From contig SMMW01000073.1 in the NCBI GenBank assembly GCA_004794655.1, positions 310,001 to 374,000 of the forward strand: a DNA stretch of 64,000 nucleotides, read 5' to 3'. Of the stretch, positions 25,831-37,341 are shown in pieces. Under the pieces are notes generated by a model. The model was not told the DNA's origin, searched no databases, and saw nothing but the letters and a program-made list of their open reading frames with translations. The position numbers and the translations under genes are program-made. The first letter of the stretch is position 1. Each line of letters starts with the position of its first letter. This stretch comes from Marisa cornuarietis. Its lineage: Eukaryota; Mollusca; Gastropoda; Architaenioglossa; Ampullariidae.

Positions 25831-26999
25831 TACTGGTAACATTTAGTGCTAGGAAACGTGCTTATAGCTTAATGGTATTGAATGCAGATGAAGTCCATGA
25901 AGTGAGATGCTGGGCGAAGGTTATAATTATCGTCTTTATAGATAGTCCGGTCCAGGAGCTTTATAGTGATAGAGAGATAGATTAGATAGATTAATAGATA
26001 CCCGATGAAAGACACTATTATAGCGGTTAATGCTGTATAAAAATATGTTTCACACACAGTTCAATACATCACAGCTGCGAAATTATGATTTTTCTGTGTT
26101 AAAACATATACATAAGCCTAATATTTCTAAAGGCAGGGGAAATCCAATAAGAAGATGCTATTTGCGTACTAACATGGTTTTATGCTCCTTTCCAGAAGAT
26201 TTAATTATTTCTTGTTTAAACAAGTCACGCGAAGATCCATTAATTTTACTTTATATTATTAAGACTGAAACTTGTATATTCTTCATCAATGATTTTTTAA
26301 ATAAATCGTGTCACTTCTATTTGCATATCGTTAATACCACGTATCTTTGGCGTAGGAAGCCACGTGGTGCTAGAGATTATAAAGTTACCAATGTAATTGT
26401 TCCAATAAAAGACCAGTGTATTCTGTCTGATGTATAATATTTTAACTGCTTGAAAATTTTGACGAAAATTCTTCAACATAAAGTAAAGATATATTAGATA
26501 AAAAGAACCATACAGATAAGACAAAGCAAAGAGCGCCAAAAAGGAAACGAAAGACAAAAGAACTCAGCGTTACTTAGTCCACAACTTACAGCGTCAACAT
26601 CACGTGACTTCAACACATAACATCAAGCCGACATGATTTGCTTTAAAATTGAAGATTTATTTTCAGTCTCTTCCAGGTTTTTAATCTCACAGCCTGTTCG
26701 TACTAAGCTGTGATACTTGCGTCCTTCGTGGCGATTTGTATTATCTGACAACATAAAAATATAATATGAAGTTACATAATAAAATCTCCAACTAATCATG
26801 TTAAAGTTGTGTTTCAAGCAATAGGCTACGAAGCTAAAACGTTTACTTAAATTCCAGGAAAAAGTGCAAAATGCATTAAAGTTTCTTTAACCATTCGAGT
26901 TAATTAGGCAGTCTTGTAACCAGAGTTTTTGTACATTGTTGCTAGGATTTTAAAGAGCAGCGTTCGAGTCTGCATTTATTTATTTGCTTGTTCAGTCGT
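25831..26999. other. Intergenic, no gene seen
   Basis: AT-rich sequence; ORFs on both strands are short and without recognisable features. Confidence 0.4.
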
Positions 27000-27350
27000 G
27001 TTGCGGACTTAAAGACTGGTATCGGTCCTACATGTGTAGACGCCGCTAAGGGCTGTATTGGACAGACGTGAATAAATGTTGCATTGTCCACTCCTTAATA
27101 TTCGTGAACCAATTCTTCTTCTGGCATCCTCTGCATTTTTCACCTTCCAATATGCCTTGAATGATTTTTTGCAAAAAGTATTGTTCTGCGTACCAATACT
27201 AACCCAAAGAAAGGGTTCCTGGTGTCGTACGAATGTGTCTAACTGATTTCGTAAAAATGATGATGTTGCCAATTGCAGTCTCCGCGGACACTTATTCTCT
27301 AATGCCTTGATTCTTATCTTTATATCGGCAATCAAAGACTAAATTTCACA
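27000..27350 (-). pseudogene. C-terminal fragment of a LINE polyprotein
   Basis: On the minus strand the frame gives IKIRIKALENKCPRRL, then sequence like the post-RT region of a common invertebrate LINE (RIQAFENKCxRRLL type), then EPFLW and CKKSFKAYWKVKNAEDARRR. It lies upstream, in minus-strand order, of the RT-core fragment at 25.4-25.8 kb, so the two are separate insertions. Confidence 0.55.
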
Positions 27351-27711
27351 TCCGTAAAACAGGATGGCACCTTTAAGACTCTGTACATCTTTTAACTTTT
27401 TCCCATAACAATGGAAGGTCTTTAGATTCTCGGTGCTAGTTAACAAGAATTATCGCCTGTCTTCGGCAGGCATTAGTACAGGTCTTTGCAATGTTAGTCC
27501 ATCGGTAGTTCACAATAGTGCTTTCTGTGAGAAGACGGCGGTTGCTGTTTTCAATCACTAAGGTCTTGTCTTTACAAGTGTTGGTCGGGAGTAGACTGCA
27601 CTGCTTGGGATACACTAAGAGAAAGACTGTCTTTCCCACGCGGTTATCTTTCATGATGAAGCATGTGTCTATTTCTGGTGAGAAACCAGAAAAAAAAATT
27701 TCCAAACATAA

Positions 27712-28646
27712 TTACGAGCAAATCTCTAGCCTGCAGCCAATTGCCTGCATCGACAAAGACTCAATATACTAACTCCATATATCATCCTTTAGTAATTTTG
27801 TGGCTAATTAGTGGTGAATACACAATAGAGCATCTTTCTAAGCTCGTATCCTGATTTCTTTTTCTCTATCTGTTTGAATGTCTAGGAATAATATTATTAC
27901 CTCTCTAACAGCTTTCATGTACTCTCCCAAAGTTACAATCTTGTTGTCTGCAAATATAAATACAGTTTAGACGTTTGAGCAATGTTGTACGCTGAAATAA
28001 TATGAGCATGAAGTCAAATATTACGCTTAAAGTGTTACATATGACATTTAAAAATATCTCATTGGGTATTTTTTCCACGACGAAGCCACTTGGAATGAAA
28101 TGTACGACTCTCACTGTCATCGTCAAGGAGTCTAAAGGTGTGGAGAATAGACATCGGATCTAACACTCCGTCCATTGTGCCGTCCAGTTTGTCGTAGAAG
28201 TTGAAGGCGGCCCTTAGTATTTCTTGGGAGTAGTTACTAGGGTGGAGCCCACCTACAAACTCTCGATAGGTGAGCTTGCCATTACCTGTAAAAGAAAATC
28301 GTTGATTGCTCTGATTTATTTTACTATCTTTGACACTGCGTGTCACTAAGGCACGTTTCTAACGAAGAAATATATCAATAACTATTTAAAAATAGGGAAT
28401 GCTATAAACTAATTTAATATAAGATAACTGACGTAAAAGTGCTTGCATTAATATTTACATTTAAACACAGATATATATTTATATATATAGAGAGAGCGCA
28501 ATATAAGAATTAGAACTGTCAACAATACGATTTTTTAAAATATCTCAAACTTTCGCTTTCGTTGTGTAAAAGTACTTGAGCACAACTGATAACAAAAGAC
28601 GAGATATACATTCTTTCTAAAGAAATAGTACATACACATCGCTTTA

Positions 28647-28729
<83 letters not shown>

Positions 28730-29154
28730 CAATGATTATTGTTATGGCAACTGGATTGACAGAGTACCGTTTACGTCATCCATAAAGAATCTAGGAAACA
28801 CTTCATCCAGGGTAAGGCTGCCATCACCGTCTTTGTCAAGTTCCTGAAAATCTCTCTTCATTTCGGCATCCTCGTAGCTGTACCTGTAAGTATTTACAAA
28901 GTCCTTCTCTAACATTTTTACTTCATTTAGGATGGCAGTATTAAAGTAAAGAAGAAAAACATTTGATGCACATCTCCGCAAATGTTACAAACAATTTATT
29001 ACCGGGAATAAAATTAAACGTGAGAGATTTAAAATCTTACTAAATCATTTTAAAATACCAAACTATGTAGATGTCATCGTAATCTTAACCAGTAAAAAGA
29101 TTACACTTACACAAGTACAGCAGTCAGAAGACCAAGAAGGATGATAATCTTCAT
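27712..29154 (-). CDS. EF-hand gene B: small secreted four-EF-hand protein
   Basis: Coding exons in transcript order: 29154-29111, 28883-28768, 28285-28115, 27947-27901 and probably 27744-27712. Signal peptide MKIIILLGLLTAVLV. EF loops are at residues 31-42 (DKDGDGSLTLDE), 51-62 (DVNGNGKLTYRE, split by an intron), 88-99 (DGTMDGVLDPMS, non-canonical) and 108-119 (DDDNNKIVTLGE, Lys at the usual Gly). Exon phases match gene A. The last exon is the weakest call: 27744-27712 gives AIGCRLEICS and a total of 136 residues, the same length as gene D; another acceptor near 27530 would add only four residues. No polyadenylation signal was seen. Expected to be an exported calcium-binding protein. It points away from gene C. 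Confidence 0.78.
28647..28730 (-). repeat. ATC microsatellite in intron 3 of gene B
   Basis: GAT run on the plus strand, ATC in gene orientation, starting about 40 bases after the donor of the EF-hand-1 exon. The position matches that in gene A. Confidence 0.9.
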
Positions 29155-29540
29155 AGTTGGGTTTGCTGATTACTCTGCTAAATGATCAACAAATGTTACA
29201 TTATTGTGAAATACGTCTTATAATTGCGCAAGAAACTCTTTTTGTAAGATTTCCTTTACTTACTAGATGGGTTATTTTTACAATGTTAAAATCTAGTACT
29301 AGGTAGTATTGCTTATTTTGGGACATTCTAAATTGCTAATACTAATAAATAAATACGCTAAGTTGTGAGTATTTTGGTAAAAAAAAGAGTATACAACGAC
29401 AATCCAGTGTCATTAGATAAATTATATAAAAAGCGAAACATGTTATAAATATGACTAAAAGTTTACCAACTTCTTCTCCTCCAATACACATAGTTTTCTA
29501 TAGTAAAGCATGTTTCAGTGCTTTTTCACGTGTACTTACG

Positions 29541-29650
29541 GCTGGAAGCTTTCGCAGGTGAGACAAAACCAAGAGTGCTTACGTTTGAGCTTGAGCTTGA
29601 ATTGGTGTGTGGAGAGAAGTCAAAAGGGCGAATATATATACATGTAAAGA
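29541..29650 (-). promoter_or_regulatory. Promoter and 5' UTR exon of gene B
   Basis: A TATA-like box (TATATATATTC, 29626-29640 region) precedes an exon with donor AAAC|GTAAGCA at 29583, or a later GCC|GTAAGTA at 29541. Its closest relative is the orphan segment at 48.16-48.96 kb on the opposite strand, where TATA region, exon and the following 150 bases all align. Confidence 0.6.
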
Positions 29651-29659
29651 GATGTAATT

Positions 29660-31790
29660 AGATTTTTCATTTAGGATTAAGCTTGTCAAGAGAACAAATC
29701 CTGTTCTTAATAAACTAAAGCTGACAGGTGTCTGCCTGCTTAACTATGAATCGCAGATGGTTTTAAATGCAAAACGTAAATTGCGTGCTTTAGAATGGTG
29801 GTTCTTATTAATAAAGACGATAAAAGTTTTAAGCGATACAAAAAGCCATGTGTGTGTGGGTGGGTGGGTAGGTGGGTGTCCTTTATATGAAAACAGATTA
29901 CTAATTAAGGATTACATCTGTCAACTGTGGTTGACAGGTGACCTCTAACTAAACTACAAAATGGAGGTATTTTAAGATATACAACGTTAGTCACATGCTA
30001 TAAGAGCGTAGGGAAAATTAATAAATATCCTGTGAACACTTTACGATATTTAGTAGAATTTATAACCAAAAGCGGTGCTATTTCTACCCGGTCTCTCTCT
30101 CTCTCTCTGTTCTACATTTTAGAATATTCTAGAAATAAAAGCAGTGGCAGTTTTGGGGCTAGCGTTTTCTAGATAAATTTAAATATTAAGTTTTCGAAAT
30201 TTAATCAAAGGAAAATGAACAATGTTTAGTCTAAAAGTTTATCATACCTTTATTGTATTTATCTTAATCCGGTTTTTTTTTCACAAGTAATCAGTTAAAT
30301 GCCGTCGACCTTAGGCCATAATGTGCTTTTAAATAGGATTATTTTAGCAGTTTGTTATATTATTAATTGCTTAATAGCTAGCTTAACTATAATCAAGAAT
30401 CAGATTTGTAATTATGCCGGCACAACTGCTTTTCGTTGGGGCGGAAACGATCATAGATAGTTTTAAAGATTGGTAGATAGAAAACATCTTCAAACAACTG
30501 ACAATATAAAATTGTCCTTGTTGGGAGCTCTCATAAATATAAAAATTTTAAAAATATAGTCACATACAGCAAACCCATACAATTACTAAACACGCACAAA
30601 CACATAATAGCATCGTTTATAACCCTGCGAGAAAGTCAGTCATTAAGTTAGGAACGCGAGTGAAACATTTCTTGATAATGAATTGCATGACAAAAACATT
30701 GATTTAAACACCTGGCCGAAACAAACATCACTCCATTATACAGACAATAATATAACAGGAATAAGCTCAGTCTTGAGTGTGTGTGTGTGAGAGAGAGAGA
30801 GAAAGAAAGAGAGAGAGAGTGTGTGTGTGTGGTTGCGTGTAAAGAAAGAAACAAAGAGATATAAAATTTCTTAACTAAATTCTGCATTCATAATACATGT
30901 TTTATATATATACATATATGTGTGTGTGTGAGTGCACGCTTAACATACAGACAACGGAATGAAAAAGGATTTTTTCTGTTTGGTGTAGTACCAGTATAAG
31001 TATTTGTGTGTGTAATGTTATGTTATCAGTGCATAATCAATAGTGTAAGTAAACCAGTTTAGCAAGTTATAGCTGATCACTTACTTTAGTAGTAATACAA
31101 GTCGACATCATTAACATTTTTAGTAGAAAATCAGAGTCACTGAAAGAAAAATTATTTATAATTTTGCCCTTAAATTTTGTATGAAGATCATAACTCTCTC
31201 ACTTTTATACACAAATAGATACCATTCAATTAAATAGCAACAACAGATTAAAATATTATAACACCTAAATGCATGTGTAAATGCGTGTGTCGATTGAAGG
31301 GCAAAGTGATGGTGAAGTCCGACGTACAAGCCGATAGTTGTAATCTTCCATATTCCCCCCCCCCCCCCCCCGACATCCGTGTACCTGTGCATACGTGGAC
31401 TTGTTCGTCTGAAGCAGGTGTAACATTAAAAATATCGCGATCTTATCTGCCTCTTGTGATATAAGCAATATTACAAAACAATTGTAATTATGATAATAAA
31501 TAGTCTTCAACCTTTGTTTAAACTCGAGCTGATAATGAACTGGTGTAGAAAAAAATTATGCTATTAAAAAACTAATTGAGCACAAATATTAATTTGTTGG
31601 TTTATTATTAAGATTATTATTATTAAAATATATTTCAGTAATTACTGTCACGGTGTCTACTGTAATGAAGTTTGTTAAATCACACCTGCGTTCAGACGAC
31701 GATTTCTGACGACTTAGTAAACAGTAAAAAAGGGTTATGAGATTTTCTTTTTGACAAGCATTATCCCCAATTATTTGTCTTTCTATTTAG
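29660..31790. other. Intergenic spacer between divergent genes B and C
   Basis: No coding sequence seen. 29660-29970 aligns (inverted) with 48160-48720, extending gene B promoter homology. Simple repeats: CT at 30092-30110, GT/GA at 30777-30832, and a run of about 16 C at 31355-31371. Confidence 0.5.
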
Positions 31791-31886
31791 AGGCAGTGTA
31801 TTTTTTCGCTCTTCTCCCTTCCATCCTCCTGCTGAGACACTTCGACTCGCGCACATTTGCTTCTCCTGTTGTCAAAAAATCAAACG
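31735..31886 (+). promoter_or_regulatory. Promoter and 5' UTR exon of gene C
   Basis: The exon ends CAAACG|GTAAGTT at 31886. The preceding 150 bases match the upstream regions of E, F and G on the other strand: GAGATTTTCTTTTTGACAAG, ATTTAGAGG, then GAGACACTTCGACTCG. The TATA box of E (TATATATTTT) is GTATTTTTTC here, a weaker match. Confidence 0.65.
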
Positions 31887-32011
31887 GTAAGTTTATTTTA
31901 TGATCAAATTCCAGTGAAAAATCTTCACATAAATAATTTTGATGACTGTGTTTGCCTGTTTGTATGTGTTTTTGTGCGTGTAAGTTGTTTTTCGTTTGAA
32001 AGAGAGAGAAA

Positions 32012-32017
32012 GTGTGT

Positions 32018-32075
<58 letters not shown>
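32012..32075. repeat. GT microsatellite
   Basis: GT run of about 60 bases within the first intron of gene C. Confidence 0.9.
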
Positions 32076-32078
<3 letters not shown>

Positions 32079-32548
32079 AATAAAGTTTCTTTATTAGGTA
32101 GCCGTTAAAGCACACACTGAATGAGCACATTGATTTTTGTCGTGTTTCTCTCCTACCCATTTATAATAAAAAAACGCATTTAGCAAAAGCAAACAGAAAT
32201 AAAATGAATAAGCATTATGAATTTGGTTTGCAAGTAAAATAAGAGCCAAATATTATTTTAGTAGACATATCTATTAGCTGACATTTTTTCAAACTTTTGA
32301 TCTAAATATTGTTTGTAGATTTTTTTCTTAAAAGAGACATGTAACCTTGCAGTGTGTCATATTGAATAAGGATGCATACATAGCTATGATAGAATATTTT
32401 TAGCATGAAAAGCTGTATAGAAAGACTGATAAATTTACATAAGTATCTATCTTCTAAAGAAAATGGGGAAACCTTTTACTCCATATCAGACATGCGGTGA
32501 AATGTTTTACATTGAGTTAATACTTTCCAATTAACTGCATCGTGCGCC

Positions 32549-34700
32549 ATGAAGATTTTCATCCTACTTTGTCTTCTACATGTTGTGTTTTGGTAAGTAT
32601 CAAATGCTTCAATGTAGCAAGAAAAAAAGCATCTTTATCAAAAGTTTAAGTAAAAGTACACTTATTAACTTAAAATATCCAGTTAGAAAGAAATAGTTTC
32701 CTATACACAGTAACTACCGACTAATATAGTTCTGTCAGTGGTTTGAATATGCGAAACTACATTCCGTTTAATGCTTCGCTATGGAAAAGTTTTAATGATT
32801 ACGTGAATGCATGAAGTTGTAATATACCGGACAGACAGAAACCTGTAATGGTAAATGCGTTCAAGATACTGTGTATTTATAAAAAAAGTAATACGTTTTA
32901 GTGACTCTTTCAGCCAGACCAAAAAGGAATTTCACGATTCTAACCGTAAAGGAGATGACATCGTACGGCGCACTGAAGCGCAAAGGATTTCTTTCCGGGA
33001 GACAAAGACGGTAATCTTTTATACTTTTATAACCACCACCACTTTGCAATAAACAAGATCCAGGTAGTCAAAAATTTGTTGAAGTCGAAGCTCGTGAATC
33101 ACGGTGCAGTGAAATCCAAACAGTTGGCACTTCAAAATAACATTATATATAATCTAGCTGCAAAACAGAAGAGGGGAGAAGCACGTGCAAACATGGAGGT
33201 CCAGCTTTTATCCAAATCACAGCATGATCATAAAACAGAAATAAAATAAAGGAGAGTAGATGCCTTCAGCCTTTTAGGCATATGGAAAGAATTAATAACG
33301 GAGTAGTTGATGTTACTTTCTACTAAAGAATAAGCAACCAAGTAATGTCTGTTGACAAACTGGCAAGTAATTTTGCGTTTGCACGGAGCAGATTAGATAA
33401 ATTGTTAGAGGGAAAGGCGTTGCCGTGTAAAAAAGAATAAAATAGAAGTAAGAATAATAATCAAGGCTCGATATTTATGTTCAAAATATGGTTTTCATAA
33501 ATCTCTTTCGAAGGTGATGGCTCGATTAACTTCGAAGAATATGTCGCATTGAAACCAGCCGGGTTGTCCCAGACTAAACTTCAGAAATCCTTTTACATGT
33601 ACGACAGGCTTGATTGGATCCAGGACGGGTTGATCGCTGACAATATTGTTTATCCCAAATACTACCTGCTGAACACAGACCCCGTGTAAGAGCTATTAAG
33701 CGAGACATTTGAGACAGATAACTAACGTATTTTATAGCTGGTTAAAGCTCAGCTTTGTTTTTTTCTCGTCTTCGATTTTCTTTGCTAAATAGTTCATCGT
33801 CTTCAATATTTTTAATTGATGTGTCAATTTATTCATATGAAGCACAATTTTCTTTAACAATTAATCTGCACTGATATTTTCAGGGGACGGTAAAGCTGCA
33901 TATCAAGAGTACAAAAAACATAAATCGGGTAAGATTTTAAATTACAAATATAATGATGGACAGATGGACGGAGAACGAAATGGAGAAATGAATGGATGTA
34001 ACTTTTTGTGTGTTCACGAAGTGTTAATACATTGTTTATACTTTTGGGTAGTGCAACATAGGAAAAAAAAGTAATAATATAAACAAAAAAGACACAATAG
34101 TAGTGTAAATAAAAGGTTATGAACGGCACAATGAGAAAGATGGATAGATGATTGGTTAATAAAAAAATTATTGCTTGTGTATATCGTTATACATGTATGC
34201 AAAGGTGCTGAAATCTTAAACTAAATGATTTTAATCATTAGTTTCATTATTAATAAACATCAAGCACTGGCTCGCTGCTTTTCTCATTTATCAGCTGCAT
34301 AAGTTGTCGTAAAACGTTTACTACAAACGGCACAGGGACTGCTTTTCCTGAAAACCTAAGTTATTGAGTATGAAAATAAATAATTCATACACTTTAAACA
34401 GTTACAGAGGAACAAGATTTATAAGTCAGAATTTAATTCAGAAAATTATGATGATATGTTCATTCCATTTTATCTAGATAATCAGACCTAGTATATTGTC
34501 AATGATTTTGGTTATTAAAAGGGTAAGAGTTAATTGCATATTTTCCCTTTTATCAAAGGCCATGTACCCTCAGCCACAGCAAATAGCTATCATCTAGTAT
34601 AACTCTAGCTAACAAATAAAATGGTTAAAGCTATTCATGTTTTGGTGTTTTCAGACATCAGAGGCTATCGCTGCAGAAGCTAAAAACTGTCCCGAAAGAG
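32549..34700 (+). pseudogene. EF-hand gene C, probably broken
   Basis: Recognisable exons: 32549-32592 (MKIFILLCLLHVVF, signal peptide), 32914-33010 (or from 32902), 33514-33683, 33884-33928 and a last exon from 34655 (SEAIAAEAKNCPE). They follow the family plan, but the EF-hand-1 exon has a length incompatible with the family frame: its start reads KKEFHDSNRKGDDIV, and its end needs another frame to give GDKDG. Kept in the starting frame, translation stops early in the next exon. EF loop 2 (completed by DGSINFEE) and loop 3 (DWIQDGLIADNI) are readable. The exon-3 donor CCC|GTGTAAG then leads out of phase to the EF-hand-4 exon, which reads DGKAAYQEYKKHK only in another phase. Two independent faults suggest a pseudogene, though signal peptide and splice sites remain. 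A base-level assembly error is the alternative. Confidence 0.65.
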
Positions 34701-34796
34701 ACAAACACAAAATAATAAAATGTTGGAAAGCATATTGCAGGCTTATTGTTGTGTTTGAAGTATATTGTGGTGACACTGTGAAAGCTTCATTGACAC

Positions 34797-34922
34797 TCCT
34801 CCACCTCCTCCTCCTCCCTCTCCTCCTCCTCCTCCTCCTCCTCCTCCTCCTCCTCCTCCTCCTCATGATCATCATGATCATCATCATCGTCGTCGTCGTC
34901 GTTGTCGTCGTCGCCGGCGGCG
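34797..34922. repeat. CTC then ATC/GTC trinucleotide repeats
   Basis: A CTC run of about 65 bases is followed by ATC, GTC and GGC triplets. The 200-residue Leu/Val-rich ORF over it (34637-35239) is mostly repeat. Confidence 0.85.
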
Positions 34923-35399
34923 GCGGCGTAGTCTTTGTTTCTTTGTCGAAAGCTTGTCCTAAACATCTTTTGTTCTGTGGTTTGTCTTCAACAGAGATTT
35001 CAGCGACGCTTCGTTACCGAGTGATGATGAATGCTGAGAAATTTGTAGAGTTTAAAGATTTACGTAATTTAATATATTTTTTTTATTTAAAACGCTTTAG
35101 AAGTAGTATCAAAATAAAGCGAATAACTAAATTATTGATCTTGGCTTTTTGGTACTTAAATCGTTATCAACCGTTTTATTATACTGAAAACCAAGATTGT
35201 AATTATACTGTTACACCTGCTTTGGTTGGGCATGTTTAAAAGACATTGTAGACGATCGTGGAAAAGCATTGCTTTATTAGAAACAATCGGCGACTTTTAC
35301 AAAAAGTGTTATAACTGTAAACGGAGCTTACTGTCGTCTGCTAACTTTAAATTAATAATTTTCAGCCGTCTTAACGTCACGTGAATTATCCAAATGCAA

Positions 35400-35500
35400 A
35401 CTACTTGATGCAGAGACAGGTAAGCAGGAGTAGAAAAGTCTGGAGTCGTGGTGTCTGGCTGGTAGATGGCAGGAGGAAGCACTTGCTCTCTCTGTATAAA
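35400..35500 (-). promoter_or_regulatory. Orphan 5' UTR exon related to gene D, inverted
   Basis: On the minus strand this matches 36100-36187: GAGCAAGTGCTT, CCTGCCATCT-CCAGCCAGAC and CACCACGA-TCCA are shared. A TTATAC box lies about 20 bases upstream. The splice donor of D is not kept (AGTAGTTTG in place of AGTAGTAAG), and no EF-hand exon lies downstream on this strand, so it is probably a relic. Confidence 0.55.
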
Positions 35501-36059
35501 TTCTCATACTTGATCATTCCTTTTTAAAGAAATCAAATTAGGCTTAAGAAAAATAAATCGCTGCCGCTTTACGTTAATGTTTGATTGACACTTAACAGCT
35601 ATACCACACACGTGACTTGACGTTATCGATGTAATAACAAAGTAGCAGTAATTTTATATATATGTACATATAAGTTAACACTACATGTATTTCTTTAAAG
35701 AATAAGAACCCAAGGTGTTCCTGTGTCTGAAACATGACAAAAATGATAAAAGCTAGACAGACAGACAGATTAAACTTGTAAATGAAGACTCTTAATCTTT
35801 TACAGACATTAGCAGGTGTCCTAATCTGAGCTACGCAAATTGCAGGGGATTTGAGACTTACACCATCAATCACATGCTATAAAATAAAGCGAAACTTTTA
35901 ATACGTATTTAATTAACATCACACGTGGTCATGACACTCAGTAAAATTGCCATGCTGAGTGATAACATCGATGATGTCGCTTCCCTTGGTTCATATAGTG
36001 GTCAACAGCTAATGAAAGATTAACTTAAGCCATTAGCAATTGTTCATTAAACCTAATTT

Positions 36060-36187
36060 TTCTTTTTTTCAAAAGATATTAAAGATAAGAGTGTGTTTAA
36101 AGAGCAAGTGCTTTATCCTGCCATCTGCCAGCCAGACACCACGAGTCCATGTTTTCTACTCCTCCTCAACTGCCTCCCCATTAAGTA
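36060..36187 (+). promoter_or_regulatory. 5' UTR exon of gene D
   Basis: The exon ends TTAAGTA|GTAAGTAC at 36187. It pairs with the inverted copy at 35.40-35.50 kb, which supports it as a unit once copied with its gene. No clear TATA box; ATATTAAAG lies near 36078. Confidence 0.5.
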
Positions 36188-37341
36188 GTAAGTACATTTT
36201 AAAATCGATATTGAAAGTAAATCACTCAATTAGCATGTAAAGGCACACATAACAAAAAATTTCCTTCACATGTCAACGACACCTCGGCACCTCAGAAAGA
36301 TTCATCAGAGACATTATAGAAGCTTCAAAAAATTGAGTGCTACGGATTTCATATTAACCTAATTATTCTTTAAATCCTTGCATACTCTTTCTTCTTTGTA
36401 TAGAGACATTTATGTGGACAGCTAATGTGTTTCTTCTGTTTATTTACTCAATAGAATTCTTCCTCACGACATTAGTTTTATCTAAATCACTCGTAGTATC
36501 CATATTGGCACTGATAATCTATTTTTTCAATAATATTATATGTATTCCCCATCAAAGCAACTTCTTGACATTATACCTTATATTTTGTATTTTTTATTGC
36601 ATAGCTAATTTTTAACTGGTGACTAAGTTGTTAAGTGTGCTTTGTGTATCATAGGATGACATTGTAAGTGTTAGAGATCATTCCCTTTGTTTTGTATTAT
36701 TGCTGAAAGTGAAACTTGTTTTGGTTGGGATATCCATTAAAATTAAACTCACTCCATTCTCACTCAATGTAGGAGAACGACATTTTATTAAACCCCTCAC
36801 GTCTTTAACAATCTCTTTTCTGTAATTTGTTCTTCGTTTTTGTTTTGTATACTTTCCTCCACTCCTTGTGCAGTATATAACTGAAATTTGTATCAGATAA
36901 TAAGGTAAGCCGAGTGAAATGAAATAACATATCCTTTTTAAACACCATTACTGCTTTAACGATATAACTTCCTAGCATCATATGCTTCGCTATGCTGTTA
37001 TAACTATATATTATACATTTATTGATTAAATATTATATTTATTATTTAAACTGCAAATAACAATATATAGACACACTAACGTTGAGATAGCCTTCACTTT
37101 GTACCTATTAAAAAAGTGTTTACAGATTGCGGAACATTTGCTTTTGATTGGAACTGAACACTGTTATCTATCCGTAGAAATATAAATTTAAAGATTAATA
37201 GCAATGACTACAAGTCAGACTTAAAAAATGAAATTATACCACGTCAAGAAAAAACTGCAAATGGTACTTAAACCTGGAAAACATAATGTGTACCTTATTA
37301 CATTGACAGATCATTTTACAGATTAAACTGCGTATTTCATC

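Noticed and set aside
27436..27705. Minus-strand ORF as the last exon of gene B
   Set aside because: Could supply an acceptor near 27530, but in the required phase it stops after four codons; 27744-27712 fits the family length better.
34637..35239. 200-residue plus-strand ORF
   Set aside because: Most of it is poly-Leu and poly-Val from CTC and GTC repeats; only its first part overlaps the likely last exon of gene C.
36412..36615. Hydrophobic ORF resembling a membrane protein
   Set aside because: AT-rich sequence gives Leu/Ile/Phe-rich frames by chance; no homologous copy or splice context.
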